Shown: positions 51,956-63,424 of the stretch, in pieces | How positions within the stretch are numbered: the first letter of the stretch is position 1 | Layout: each line of letters starts with the position of its first letter | The notes under the pieces: generated by a model | The model's input: only the letters and a program-made list of their open reading frames with translations | The model's database searches: none | Told to the model about the DNA's origin: nothing | Assembly: GCA_009760855.2 (NCBI GenBank) | Contig: WPIO01000069.1 | Coordinates: 305,001 to 369,000 of the forward strand | Direction: 5' to 3' | Source of the DNA: Cristatella mucedo | Taxonomy: Eukaryota > Bryozoa > Phylactolaemata > Cristatellidae | DNA: 64,000 nt | Position numbers and translations under genes: made by a program

Positions 51956-52164
51956 ATCTAGAGGTCAGGGGGCGGATAGTAATTGCATCATAAGTTTGTA
52001 CCCAGTAATTATACCAGCTCGTTCAGAGCACGTGGTTTGGATGTAAAACCAATCAATGTCGGTAGGGCCTTTTTGATTATAGATGGCGTGGGGCTATCAG
52101 AGCTAGAACCCGGCTCGAAGGTTTCTGATTGATTCTAGGCAAGAAATGGTGCCAGCCGTATGAG

Positions 52165-52675
52165 CTAATCACAGATCTACTCCCCCACCAGGCCAAGCGT
52201 CGTACCACCCACTTTTCGGAATCCAACAGTCTACCAATACCTCGTACAAATCTCAAATCCTTTGGAGACCATGAATTTATTTCGTATGCTCCCCAAGCCT
52301 GAAACTCACTCCCGACTTGCGTCAGAACATCCCCCGACTTGATCACACTAAAAAAGAACTTACAAACACACCTATTTAGGACAGCATTTAGTGGGTCCCT
52401 CTGATTCGTTCTTCATGTGCTTATGCATGCTGACATTGTGCATGCTGCCAGTAACCCCATATGCATGCTGACCCTGTGCATGTCACCCCTAACCATGTTA
52501 TTCATGTTGTTTTTTTGTTTTTTTATCGAGCATGATATTACTCACCATTATTCACTGAATTATTACTCACCATTCAATTGCATTTCTTTTTGCAGCAAAC
52601 GTAAAGTGCCTTGAAAGAGATTGAGCTCTCTGAGGGCGTTAAAGTGCATTATTATAAATATTATTATTATTATTA
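52165..52675 (+). mobile_element. LINE-A 3' fragment
   Basis: Begins at the L-L-P-H-Q-A-K-R-R block, runs through the terminal coding region to ATTTAGTGGGTCCCTCTGATTCG, then 3' UTR and tail with ATTATT. Several small indels. Confidence 0.83.
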
Positions 52676-54924
52676 GCTAATGATTCCGACGAACTGCAGG
52701 CTTTCAAAGCGGGAATGGTTTTCGGTACATGTGTTAAAGCACATTAGGCGGATGCCATCGTGGTTAGAGAACATTTAGCCGTGTCTGCAGATTAAATGAA
52801 GCTACGAGCTAATGCAAATGCACGCGATGTTGCTTTGCAACCTGCTGATGAGGTTCGACTTTATTTAACAATCACGAAAAAAAGGGACCCTTAAAACAGA
52901 CGTTAAGCCCTTGGGAAATACCATATGAGGTTGAAACGTGGCTTTAGATATGACTTTTAGTAATCGCCGTTCTCTGCCACAGGCGAACCCTAAAATTTTG
53001 CATACTAATTGTTGTGTGGAAATACCACGATCCTGGTCATTTCATGTCGACCGGCACTGCCCAAGGCAGGGATTTAAACAGTTCAGGTAACGACGACAAC
53101 GAGTCATACTGACGATGAGAGTTGTGCTGGTAACCAGCGGAGCATGACCACCATTGATGCCCAACATGTGCATGATACTGAAGATGACCAGCTTAGACCG
53201 AAACAAAGGATGGCCACACCAAGATGGACGGCTGGTAGGCGATGGACGGTGAGTCCGAATAAGTGGTTGGCATAGCCTTTAGCGTAAGTGCTTTGCAATG
53301 CAAGCAATGTTGCTTTCAGCGATCGTGTTGGAATTCTTTGAGAAACGCATGATCTACCATGAAATTAATATTGTTGACGTCTTTTTCTGCCCATTTTGTT
53401 TTCGTGTGGGTGTGTGTGCGTGTGTGTGTGTGTGTGTGTGTGCTCGTGTGATTGTTTCGGTTGGTGTTTTGTACAACTAGTTCAAAGAATCTTGAAGCAG
53501 TAAGTAGCCGCCATGAGTATGGTAGCATAGGATAAAAATAAATGTTCACATGAGTAACAATGGCCCTGGAGGTACCAGGCTCGACCTGGTGTTATAAGAA
53601 TCTTCTTTGGCAACACAGCAGTGAGGCGTCACGTTGAGTAATCGAAGCCTGAGAAATAGAAGCCCTCGATTCGTTATGGACGTTAGCCCACTGGTAAGAG
53701 CTCACGTTCATTTCGCTATGGACATCTTCGTGGTTTTCAAGATACATTGTAAAAGAATTTAATGAAGATACGACATAGTGTAACAGCTTGAGTTCAGATT
53801 CGCCTTCGATAGGTATGAGACATACTGGTTATCTGTTGCTGCAAGCTGCAAGTTGGTTGATTTCTCGCCTGAAAACGTGTCTAGCTAAGAAGAAAATGTG
53901 GGATACTCAATCCGTGATAGATTTGGTTTCAATAGCGATGTTGCACTATTGATTCAGCAGAATTGCTAGCTACCTGTCATATTTGGCACTGAAAAAGCGG
54001 TGACCATGGTTTTGATTTAACAGCTAATCTTTAACTGCCCTTTCGAATGGTACACCTCAGTTTCTTGCTTGGCCCGTCTTGGAATGGTGTGGTTGAGATT
54101 AAACCCGGTTCCACTGGCTAACATTTCACTCGTTTATAAGAGCTACCACATCCTTTCTTTGTCTTTCATGGATAATTGCGTCATGATTTACGCCCTGTTT
54201 TGGATGGCTCTTACATATCTTTGCATGCTTTGGCAACGGGATATATAATTTGATCAACGTGAGTTTAAGTCGTGATTTTAGTCGTTTCTGGTGGTTTTGT
54301 ACATTTTTCGTATTATGTTATTCACTGTTAGTAGCCGTTAGTCTTGAGTTAAAAGAAATTTCATAAGAAATAAATCAATATGCGGCTCTGCTCTGTCTGG
54401 AGCATAGATGCCGAGAAATGTGTACAGTTTACCCGAGTTTTGTGGAGCACTACAAAAAACTCCTGATGTCGTTTGAGATCCTTTCTTTGGTCTTCTTATT
54501 ATGAAACTCCGATGCATGGGATTAAGTAGTTTGTTTTTAAGGTTTGGTGATTCTCTGTTATTGGTCAGGAAATAATGGTGGTTATTGACCTTCTTTGGTC
54601 AACTCGACGTCGGTGCCTTGGAGTAATCATGCTCGGATCGTTGGCAGGTGTGAGTAAACACTCACAATGCATATCCTTGACATTTTTCATTGCATCGCAC
54701 GAATTTCCAAGACTCACTAGGAGCTTCCGCAGGTTTACGTTTATTACAAAGGCAACGGCTAGCCCTGAACTCACCGAGGCTTTGCTTCCGAGGCTTAGCT
54801 TCCGAGTTGCCTATTTGGGGGTGGGGCCCCTCTACTCGTCGTTCCCAGATCGGTGGCACACTGCTTTAAAACACAGCGACGATGAGAAAGCAAATAGGCG
54901 GCCAAATCCACCGCTTGGAATGAT
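52676..54924. other. No confident gene; contains (GT)n microsatellite 53403-53442
   Basis: About 2.2 kb of unique-looking sequence. A pure GT tract lies at 53417-53442. Short frames near 53104-53307 and 54565-54859 are open but unassigned. No transposon signature seen. Confidence 0.5.
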
Positions 54925-55105
54925 CGGGCGAGAGCTGCTCGATCCGGTAGCCGGACGTCCCAACATCCCCTGGCTTGAAGACATTTAAAAACAAAGCTGT
55001 AAACGGATTTGTTTTACGGAGCATTAGCGGGTCCGTGAAACACCTACGTACGCTCATGTTTGCTGGCACTGCATGCTGCCACTTGCCATATCTGCATGCT
55101 CACCC
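54925..55105 (+). mobile_element. LINE-A 3' fragment, divergent
   Basis: Contains a diverged AACATCCCCTGGCTTGAAGA to CATGCTGCCACTTGCC segment of the LINE-A 3' end, without its tail. Directly followed by an opposite-strand copy. Confidence 0.55.
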
Positions 55106-55107
55106 TA

Positions 55108-56331
55108 GTAATGATAATACTAATAATGCATTTGATAAAGCGCCAACAGAGAACTGAATCTCTAGGCGATTTATATTTGCTGCAAAGGGAAATGCAATTG
55201 ATTGGTGAGTAATATCATGCTTTATAAACGAGCAAAATGAACAACATGGTTAGGGGTGATATGCACAGATGTAGATGTGGTTAGTGGCAGCATACACAGT
55301 GTCTGCACGCAAAGGCACATGAAGGACGAATCACAGGGACTCACTAAATGCTGTCCTTAATAGGTGTGTTTTTAAGTTCTTTTTAAATGTGGTCAGGTCA
55401 GGGGATGTTCTGATGCAGGTCAGGAGAGAGTTCTATGCTTTGGGAGCATGCGAACAAAGTGCACGGTCTCCAAGGGATTTTAAGTTTGTACGAGGTATTT
55501 GTAGATTGCTGGATTCCATAAAGCTGAGGGTACGATGCTTGACCTGATAAGGGAATAAATCTGAGAGATAGGCTGGAGCCCAAGAATGAAGTGACCTAAA
55601 AGTGAGCGACCAAAACCTTGAAGTCAATCCGTTGCTTGACTGGTAGCCAGCGCAGGTCGGCGAGAAGTGGTGTAATGTGGCAACTGCTACGCTCACGACA
55701 GACAAGCCTAGCTGCGGAGTTTTGCACCAGCTGCAATAGCCTGATCGTAGATGCTGGTAGGCCAGTAAGCAATGACTTGTAGTAGTCATGACGGGAAGTA
55801 CCGAATGCACGGACCAACTTGGACGTGGTATCCTTATCTAAACACACCGAGTTTTAGAAACGTTATGGAGCTGAAAATAGGTAGATTTGACTATGGAGCT
55901 GATATGGTCGTCTAACGAGAGGTCGCTTTAGAATATGACACCTAGATCTCGAACTAATTCAACAGGAGATATGCTGGCAGAGCCGAATTTGAGCATTAGC
56001 CTTTCCAATTATTGAATCGCACTGGGTTTGCCCATAACTAGTAAGTCAGTTTTATCATCGCTTAGTTTTGAAAATTTGCTGCTATCCATGTGCAGATGTC
56101 ATCAATACATGCAGCAAGTGAGTTGAGAGAATTTGAGGTGCTCGAAGGCTGGGAGGGATCAAAGCAAGGGTACAACTGAGTGTCATCCGCGTAGAAGTGA
56201 AAGCCTAGATTGTGCTTGGCAATCACATCAGGAAGAGGGTGAGTATAAACCGTAAAAATAAACAGACCTGGAACGGAGCCCTCCTGTAACCCATATTTTG
56301 GTGTTCTCTCAGATGGTCTTTGTCCATTCAA
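55108..56331 (-). mobile_element. LINE-A copy with intact reverse-transcriptase catalytic box
   Basis: Antisense copy from (ATT)n tail through the 3' UTR and C-terminal coding blocks up to the RT palm. In the frame at 56062-56331, [13 protein letters not shown] is present (Y-A-D-D at 56182-56193), preceded by an altered G-S-V-P-G-L block. Coding is frameshifted between about 55600 and 56060. The 5' end stops abruptly near 56331. Confidence 0.85.
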
Positions 56332-56344
56332 GTCATTGCTCTAG

Positions 56345-56715
56345 GGTCTCCAACCTTGAAGTCAATCCATTGCTTGACTGATAGCCAGTGAAGGTCGTCG
56401 AGAAGTGGTGTGATGTGGCAACTGCGAAGCTCAAGACAGACAAGTCTAGTGCGGAGTTTCGCACCTTCTGCATTCGCCGGATTGCACATGCCAGTAGGCC
56501 AGCTGTGAGTCACAGAAGTCGAGGCGGGATGACATGAATGCATAGACCATCTTTGACGTGGTATCCGTATCGAACCAAGCACGAATTTTAGCAGTTATGA
56601 AGCTAAATATAGGCTGATTTGTCTGTGGAGCTGAATTGGTCGTCTATCAAAAGGTAGCTTTAACATATGACACCTAGAATTCGAACATATTTAAGAGGAG
56701 ATATGCTGACGCCAT
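56345..56715 (-). mobile_element. LINE-A fragment, second antisense piece
   Basis: Repeats the section around L-H-W-L-S-V-K-Q-W-I-D-F to the S-A-G/SPV region already present at 55620-55990 in the adjoining copy, so this is a separate insertion or a partial duplication. No tail. Confidence 0.75.
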
Positions 56716-57103
56716 GCGGTAGCAGTAAACGCACGATATGGGAGACACCTGTTTAATAAATACCCGGATACGAATGCCACTCTATTTCGTCCTCCTCGAG
56801 GCCCCAGCTGAGCGTCCGCTTCATCCAGAACTCGGTTTTCTCCGTCTGACTCGTCAGGCACTGAGCCATCGCCCGTGCCATCGGCATCGTGAACTAATCC
56901 ATCGCCGTGCAGTCGGAAGCAATTCAAGCGCCTGCCCAGCCGTCCTGCTTGCATGCAAAAGAAGCCCTTACTTTTTCATCAGCAATTCTCGTACCTGTGT
57001 GCGGACTTCAGATAATGTAAGTGGCTCTATCGAGATGTCTCAATCTAACCTTTCCGTGATCCAAAAGCAAAGTCTGCACTGTTAGCTACTTTAATATGCA
57101 ATC

Positions 57104-57264
57104 TTAACAGGAATGCTTAATGCACTGAAAAAGACAAACATGACACGTGTCACAATTCTTTCGAGGTGGGCGCTGGCAATATTTGGTAAGTGTCACGGGT
57201 CGACTACAGATGACCTTGATTGGATCTTCTTCTTCGGTCTTGATCGTCGTTGTACGTTTGTTAC
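57104..57264 (-). CDS. Candidate terminal exon in duplicated module (copy 1), Cys-rich
   Basis: After acceptor ATTTTTACATTTCAG (complement of 57265-57279), the minus strand is open for 52 codons to TAA at 57104-57106. It codes N-K-R-T-T-T-I-K-T-E-E-E-D-P, then VICSRPVTLTKYCQRPPRKN and C-D-T-C-H-V-C-L-F-Q-C-I-K-H-S-C. The paralogous block at 61351-61523 has the same acceptor and frame and differs by one whole codon. Most base differences change the amino acid, so ongoing purifying selection is not supported. Family unknown. Confidence 0.3.
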
Positions 57265-57560
57265 CTGAAATGTAAAAATATTCAGTTTAATATAAATAAC
57301 CCTCTACAAACCATATAAGCCGACGGCGATGATTAGGTATTTTAGTTTAAGGCAAAACTAGAAAAAGGCAATGATACTGAATGAAGAAAGTGCACTTGGA
57401 GATATGCTCGCAGAGCCCACATTTTTGGGTTGTGTTTAAATCCATTCCTACTATAATTTCCTCGGCAGACAAAGCATTCTCAGAATTTTCCAAAGTCTCT
57501 GAGGGCGCTTTATAAAATGCATAATTATTATTAAACTAAAGCACTAGCACGCCCACTAAC

Positions 57561-57670
57561 GTGAGGTTTATGACCGTGACTGCTTCTGTCAAAAATTAGT
57601 ACCGACTTAAAGTACGCCTCTCCACCATTGAAATGCCACTCGTTATTCCGCATCATCGAACGAGGGGCGT
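57561..57670 (-). CDS. Candidate exon repeat unit (copy 1b)
   Basis: The minus strand is open through M-M-R-N-N-E-W-H-F-N-G-G-E-A and FKSVLIFDRSSHGHKPH, and abuts a donor GTTAGTGGG at 57560. The same block occurs at 58141-58293 and 62121-62280, each with a GTTAGT or GTCAGT donor in the same place. Function unknown. Confidence 0.25.
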
Positions 57671-57714
57671 TAAAATCAGTTACTGCTATAATTTCCACTG
57701 TATACAAAGCACGC

Positions 57715-57782
57715 TCAGAATTCCTTAAAGTCTCTGTACTCTCTGAGGGCGCTTTGTCAAGTGCATTATTATTATAATTATT
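57715..57782 (+). mobile_element. LINE-A-like tail fragments within duplication
   Basis: CTCTGAGGGCGCTTTGTCAAGTG followed by ATTATT repeats; a similar shorter one is at 57498-57535. Only the tail is present, so they may be SINE-derived. Confidence 0.5.
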
Positions 57783-58140
57783 TTAAGTTAAGTCGAAATA
57801 TTGTTCACTTTTGCCAAAGTTAGCTGTGGCTCAAAGGGAGCGAAAAGGTTTCGACACACTGGAACCGGAGTAGTCATGAACCGTACAGTGTCATAAACTG
57901 CACGACGTTAGTTGCTAACCGTGGTATTTCAAAGACGACAGTGTGCCCTAGAAATTCAACACGTGCCTTGCTCCTTCCGAACCCTGTGCGATGGTCGCAG
58001 ATTCAGAGCGAGCGCCTGGTCAATAAAGAGCAACCAATCTATCCCCGTGTGGGGGCACTGCACAAATTAAGCTTCACAATAATGATTGAGCTAAATCAAG
58101 TATGAACAAGTGTAACTAAAAGCACTAAAAACCAACTAAC

Positions 58141-58293
58141 GTGAAGTTGATGACCGTGACTGCTACTGTCGAAAATCAGTACGAACTTAAAGTTTGCCTC
58201 TCCAGTATTAAAGTACGACACGTTATTCTGCATCATCGCACGAGGGACGACTTCGTTTTTCTCCGACTGATTAACCCGTCCTCCATCCTTCAC
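58141..58293 (-). CDS. Candidate exon repeat unit (copy 1a)
   Basis: Open minus frame from M-K-D-G-G-R-V-N-Q-S-E through VVPRAMMQNNVSYFNTGEAN to VLIFDSSSHGHQLH, ending at donor GTTAGTTGG. Compared with 62121-62280, nearly half of the differences are synonymous, suggesting past coding constraint. Family unknown. Confidence 0.3.
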
Positions 58294-58429
58294 ATGAGTT
58301 CACCGACCTCAAATATAACGATAATATTATTATGATTATGATTATTTTAACCCTGTACGCGTTCCCTCTAACGACGATACGGTTGTTGTTAGTGAGCAAG
58401 CTCTCAATAACCATGCGATCATGCGTTTC

Positions 58430-58510
58430 GTGCAGCATCAGTAAAGTGCCTACACCGAGATTAAGTTCTCCGAGAGCTCTGTATAAATGTACTATTATTA
58501 ACATTATATA
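58430..58510 (+). mobile_element. LINE-A/SINE-type tail fragment
   Basis: TAAAGTGCCTACACCGAGATTAAGTTCTCCGAGAGCTCTGTATAAATG plus ATTATT. Only the tail is recognisable. Confidence 0.5.
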
Positions 58511-59639
58511 ACACCTAGCAGAAACGGCTGTCTGCCGGAAGAACGGAGGATAACTCAGTTGCCCCGGTATGTAGGTGCGGACAGCAATCAGTCAAAAAAT
58601 GCTTGCCGGGCAATGCATGCTGCATTAGAGGTTCACCTGGAAAGAAGCCTTATTTTCGCGAGTGGAAGCACTTCACTGCATTTCTGCAGCTTTTAATATT
58701 ACTGATCCCCTATGGCCCCGAAATTTTCTACTCATGAACCAGTGTTTTAGTAAGTCTTCAAAAAAATATATCCCACATTCCTTTTGATTACAGTGAGACT
58801 GGGAACCTGGGGTTCAAGAAGTAAATATTATATTTATTGTGGACGGGAGTCTTTTACATCAATTTCTGTTGACGGCTAACGAACACAAGTAAACTGGCAG
58901 CACAATATTGCACTTTAATTGCATCCGTTTAAATTAGTGACAAATGCAAGTAGGAAAATTACTGCTAATGTATTGCTGCAATGGTTATTTTAAGGTGACT
59001 GCTAGAGTCACGACTCATGCAAATGAGTCCTATTTCGTAGGCACTACTTTCTCGTTATCGAGCCTCATTTCTTATCTGGTGACAACTTTTTGCTATCAAA
59101 ATCCCTCCTGACGAAGGAAAACGTTTCCGGATCTGCTTAGACGTAACTATACGCCGAAATTCGATCTTCTGCCAGAGATATCTGTGCCAGGCCACCTATC
59201 GTATTGCCACTTTTATTTATAGACTCTGATAATGATAATAAGAATAAATGATTTTCATAGCTATTTAAGGGAACCTAAACCTTATTTGAGATTAGTATAA
59301 ATAAACTCCAGAAGACTAAAGGACCCACTTTAAACGACTAGGAATGTACTGTACGAAAGCAATCTCGTGGGAGTACACAATAAGTCACTCTAGGCATTCA
59401 AGATCAACAAGAACCATTGTGGCCCTAAATTAAGCACCGATGAGCATGCAAAAGCGAACTTTAAAGAGAATTGATCCTTGTTGGAGGATCAGTGAAGGAC
59501 ACGCGGAAATTATGGGCTAAATTCCTAGCGGTTTTAGTCTGAGTAGATAGATTTTGACACTCGTCGCTGACCATAAAATTTATGGTTGGAGAGTCACGAA
59601 CGAAGAAAGATGCGACAACATACACGTGATGTCACGGAC
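58511..59639. other. No gene seen
   Basis: AT-rich unique-looking spacer between the duplicated modules. No open frame of note. Confidence 0.6.
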
Positions 59640-59735
59640 TTGATAATTGCAGCAAATGCAAAGCGCTTACAAAGAGATTGAGTTATCTGAGGGTGCTTCA
59701 TCAAGTGCACTGTAATAACTATTATTATTATCATT
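59640..59735 (+). mobile_element. LINE-A tail fragment
   Basis: GCAGCAAATGCAAAGCGCTTACAAAGAGATTGAG tail block plus ATTATTATT. Confidence 0.65.
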
Positions 59736-59838
59736 ATAATCTTCGACTGTGACACTCGTCTCCTAGACGATGCTAACTGTTCGGCAGCACTTCTCAGCGG
59801 AACCCAGGACGCCTACTATCTAGTTGCGGTATCAAAAA

Positions 59839-60000
59839 CATAATAATAATAATAATAATATTGCACTTGATAAAGCGCCCTCAGAGAACTTAATCTCTTT
59901 CTAGGCGCTTTACATTTGCTGCAAAGTGATACGCAATAGAATAGTAAGTAAAATCATGCTTGAAAAACAACATCAAGCAACAAGTCAATTGAAAAACTGC
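59839..60000 (-). mobile_element. LINE-A tail and partial 3' UTR fragment
   Basis: Antisense (AAT)n, GCACTTGATAAAGCGCCCTC and the TTGCTGCAAAGTGATACGCAAT region, breaking off after AACAACAT. From 60001 to 60364 no feature is seen. Confidence 0.75.
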
Positions 60001-60364
60001 GAACAGGCTATTTCAGGCAAACAGCCACTGTCTTAATGTTGCGATCATAAGGCCATTCAGCGCCGCCTGGTAGACTCACAGCTCAGTGGCCACTTGGAGC
60101 TCCGGTACCTTTCTAAATCTCACTCAGTTAGGACACAGCAGCCAAGCTGTTCCGTGCTTTAGAAATCGTACCAAATCTGTTAGGAAACTAGAAAGAGATT
60201 CAGTTCTCTGTCGCTACTCTTCAAATACGTCATCGTTATGATTATAAGACTTACTTCGTGTTCAATTGGCAGCCAGCGAAAGATCAGGTTGATGTGAAAT
60301 ACCCGTCAGAGCCCCCTCTACTGATGGACACTTCAACTACTACGAGCAATATAAAGGAAAGACC

Positions 60365-60700
60365 TGTTCAATAAATACCCGGATGCAAATACCTCGTTAT
60401 TAATATGAAAGCAATATAATCCATTTATATAGCGCCCCAAGAGAACTTAGTCTCTATTTAGGTGCATCACGTATGCCACGGGGCTCGAGCCCACGACCTC
60501 AGCCAGACCTTGGTTGGGACGAGCACCATAACCGACAGACCAAACCAGCACGGCATTAATCGTCCTCCTCGAGGCCCCAGCTGAGCGTCCGCTTCTTCCA
60601 GAAGTCCATTTTTCTTCATCGTTCTCGTCAGGTACTGGGCCATCGCTCGTACCAGCGACACCGTGCACTGACCCATCGCCCGTGCGGTCGGAAGCCATGC
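60365..60700. repeat. Partial third copy of the duplicated module head
   Basis: TTCAATAAATACCCGGATGCAAAT (60368-60391) and CGTCCTCCTCGAGGCCCCAGCTGAGCGTCC (60560 onward) match the head of the duplicated module. They are separated only by an inserted SINE-A. The copy ends near 60700 and the second full copy begins at 60719. Confidence 0.8.
60405..60554 (-). mobile_element. SINE-A (tRNA head, LINE-like tail), copy 2
   Basis: Reverse complement has TGGTTTGGTCTGTCGGTTATGG (box A), GTGGGCTCGAGCCCC (box B) and the GTTCTCTTGGGGCGCTATATAAATGG tail. Flanking ATTAAT at 60399-60404 and 60555-60560 is a 6-bp target duplication, so the insertion is clean and later than the module duplication. Confidence 0.9.
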
Positions 60701-60872
60701 AAGCTAAATATTTTAGAGACCGGTTCAATAAATACCCGGATGCAAATGCCACGCTATATCGTCCTCTTTGAGGCCCCTGCTGAGCGTCCGCTTCCTCCAG
60801 ATATCGGTTTTCTCCATCGGCCTCGTCAGACACTGAGCTATCGCCCGTGCCGTCGGCATCGTGCACTAAGCC

Positions 60873-61144
60873 TAAAACACACCTATTTAGGACAGCATCT
60901 AGTGGGTCCCTGTGATTCGTCCTTGATGTGCTTATGCGTGCTGACACTGTGCATGCTGCCACTAACCACATTTGCATGCTGACCCTGTGCATGTCACCCC
61001 TAACCATATTATTCATTTCGTTTGTTTTTCAAGCATGATTTTACTTGCCATTCAATTGCATTTCACTTTACAGCAAATGTAAAGCGCCTAGAGAGAGATT
61101 AAGTTCTCTGAGGGCGCTTTATCAAGTGAATTATTATTATTATA
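60873..61144 (+). mobile_element. LINE-A 3' end, young insertion with target duplication
   Basis: 272 bp from TAAAACACACCTATTTAGGACAGC to the (ATT)n tail, flanked by AAGCC at 60868-60872 and 61145-61149. The sequence is nearly identical to the copy at 10390-10669. It proves 5'-truncated LINE-A retroposition after the module was duplicated. Confidence 0.93.
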
Positions 61145-61350
61145 AAGCCATCTCCGTGCGGTCGGAAGCCATTCAAGCACCTGCCCAACCGTCCTGCTTG
61201 CCTACACAAGCAGCCGTTACTCTTTCATCAGCCATTTTCGTACCTGCACACGGACTGGAGAAAATGTAAGTGCCTTCATCGAGATGTCCCAATCATGTAG
61301 GAATCTAACCTTTCCGTGATCCAAAAGCAAAATCTGCACAGTTATCTACT

Positions 61351-61523
61351 TTAATATGCAATCTTAACAGGAACGCCAAATGCACTGCTAAAGACAAACA
61401 TTTCACGTGTCTTATATTTCTCTCGAGGTGGGCGCTGGCAATATTCGGTGAAGGTCACGGGCCGACTACAGATGAGCTCCATTGGATCTTCTTCGGTCGC
61501 GATCGTCGTTGTACGTTTTTTAT
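61351..61523 (-). CDS. Candidate terminal exon in duplicated module (copy 2)
   Basis: After acceptor ATTTTTACTTTTCAG (complement of 61524-61538) the minus strand is open for 56 codons to TAA at 61351-61353. It codes K-K-R-T-T-T-I-A-T-E-E-D-P, then ELICSRPVTFTEYCQRPPRE, and then a tail unlike copy 1 after a frame-changing difference. A second minus ORF (61546-61731) upstream follows its own acceptor-like CTTTTTCAG but does not join in phase. Unknown family. Confidence 0.28.
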
Positions 61524-62120
61524 CTGAAAAGTAAAAATATTCTGTTTAACATGAATAGCCCTCTACAAACCATAGACACCGATGGCGGTAATTAGGTATT
61601 TTAGTTGAAGGCAAAATTAGAAAAAGGCACTTATACCGAATGAAGAAAGTGTACCTGGAGATACGCTCACTGAGCACACATTTTCGGGTTGCGTTAAAAT
61701 CGATTACTACTACGATTTCCACGGCATACAAAGAACGCTCAGAGTTTTCCAGAGTCTCTGAAAAAGGTAAGTCAAAATATTTTTTACTATTGCTAAAGTT
61801 AACGGTAGTTCTTAGGGAGCGAAAAGGTTTCGAGGCACTGGAACTCGAGTAGTCGTGAACCCAAGAATGTCATAAACTGCACGGCGTTATGTGCTAACCG
61901 TTATGTTTTAAAGACAACAGTGTGCCCTGGAAATTCAGCCAGTGCCTTGCTCCTTCCGAACCATATGCGATGGTCGCAGGTTCAGAGCGAGCACCTGGTC
62001 GATAAAAAGCAACCAATCTATCCCCGTACGCGGGCACAGCACAATTTAAGCTTCACAAAAATGATTGAGCTAAATCAAGTATGAACAAGTGTAACTAAAT
62101 GCACTAGCACGCCTACTGAC

Positions 62121-62280
62121 GTGAAGTTGATGACCGTGACTGCTATGGTCAAAAATCAGTACAAACTTAAAGTACGCCACTTAAGACTTGAAATACGACA
62201 CGTTGTTCCGCATCATCGCGCGAGGGACGACTTTCTGTTCCTCTGACTGAGTAACCCATCCTCCATACTTCAGACGAGTT
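62121..62280 (-). pseudogene. Candidate exon repeat unit (copy 2), interrupted
   Basis: Matches 58141-58293 but has a TAA after M-M-R-N-N-V-S-Y-F-K-S. The downstream block FKFVLIFDHSSHGHQLH and donor GTCAGTAGG are preserved. Confidence 0.28.
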
Positions 62281-62290
62281 TGTCGACCTC

Positions 62291-63424
62291 AAATATAGTG
62301 AAGCTTCTGTTGCATCGAAGGTGCTCAGCTATTCTGATGCTTTTTGCAAGCATTGTTCGCGTCTTCCAAATCAATATCCTTCATCGAGTCTGGTGTAGAT
62401 TGCAGATTCTGATAAACATGTCTGAGCTTGTCATTGGAAGGATTTTTCTGCCTTTATTTTTTGCTCCGCTAGATACATTTCGGTGAAAATTTCACCAACA
62501 TGACTCTTGTAGCGGCGATTATAGCTATATAACCGGAAAATTAGAAACACGAGTGCTGTTTCAAAAACTATCTCCGGACTCACACAAACATAGATTTTTT
62601 ATGCCAAAATATTGTCATGTTGCGAAAATTTCGATCGACGTCGTGTTTACATTTCAAAGGCTAGTTTTTTTAGCGAATTTCCGCCCGAACTCAGTTTCCA
62701 ACAGCCAATGCTTTGCGCTGCTTTCCAGGGCCCAGCTAGCTTTTCTGGTGGGATAATGTTTTACAAATTAGCTGCCAGTTGTCATGAGTGCAGAAGCCAT
62801 GCAGAACGCCAACTCAGCACCTGTGATCCTACTTTGAGAAGTCGAAAAGGTTTATCTACGTTTGGTAGTTTATTCTTGATTCCCCTAATTGCTTGTATGC
62901 TCAAATTGTTAAAAGGAACAAGAAGTGGTAGCTTACCCTGAATCTGCTTTCAATGGTTTCATTAATCGACTATCCATAGGAGTCCAGCAGGGTCTTCTGA
63001 GTACAGTATGTCTAATTGTTGTGGCAAAAGATGTACCTCCAGCACATAGGCGCATTGACTTCAAGCCAGGCTGCATTTTCAGTTATTTTAAAATACGGTA
63101 GATACTGAAGGTCTTTCATGATCAGATGAGACCGTTAGCTGCAGAATCAGCAAGGATCCTTACAATTAATAGACCGAAACCAAATATCACGGGCGTAGCT
63201 CATCCTTCGGCTAGCTTCGGCTAGGCGCCGCGTACTTCTCTGACTTCTCTCGAGCCGCCAACTCGAGAGCAGTCTTGTCGTTGTCGAAGACGACGATGCC
63301 GATCGAGGTTGCCGTTCACAGGTGTTCTGACCGCCAGTGCTTACGACACGAGTTTGTACTCGGGAGCAGTACAATCGGGTTGCCAGGTACGGGGGGGGGG
63401 GTCACTGTGCTTGTTGATGAGCAT
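62291..63424. other. No confident gene
   Basis: Unique-looking sequence; a poly-G run at 63389-63399. Frames of 60-110 codons on plus are not assignable. Confidence 0.5.

Larger units (their letters stand above)
56741..58330. repeat. Segmental duplication, copy 1
   Basis: Direct repeat of 60719-62290. Shared landmarks in order are TAAATACCCGGAT, CGAGGCCCCAGCTGAGCGTCCGCTTC, CCGTCCTGCTTGC, AACCTTTCCGTGATCCAAAAGC, GAGGTGGGCGCTGGCAATAT, GCGAAAAGGTTTCG, CAACCAATCTATCCCCGT and TGATGACCGTGACTGCTA. Identity by eye is about 80%. Copy 1 contains an extra internal repeat: the TGACCGTGACTGCT block occurs at 57571 and again at 58150. Confidence 0.88.
60719..62290. repeat. Segmental duplication, copy 2
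   Basis: Counterpart of 56741-58330 in the same orientation about 4 kb away. It is interrupted by a LINE-A insertion at 60873-61144 and lacks the internal repeat found in copy 1. Confidence 0.88.
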
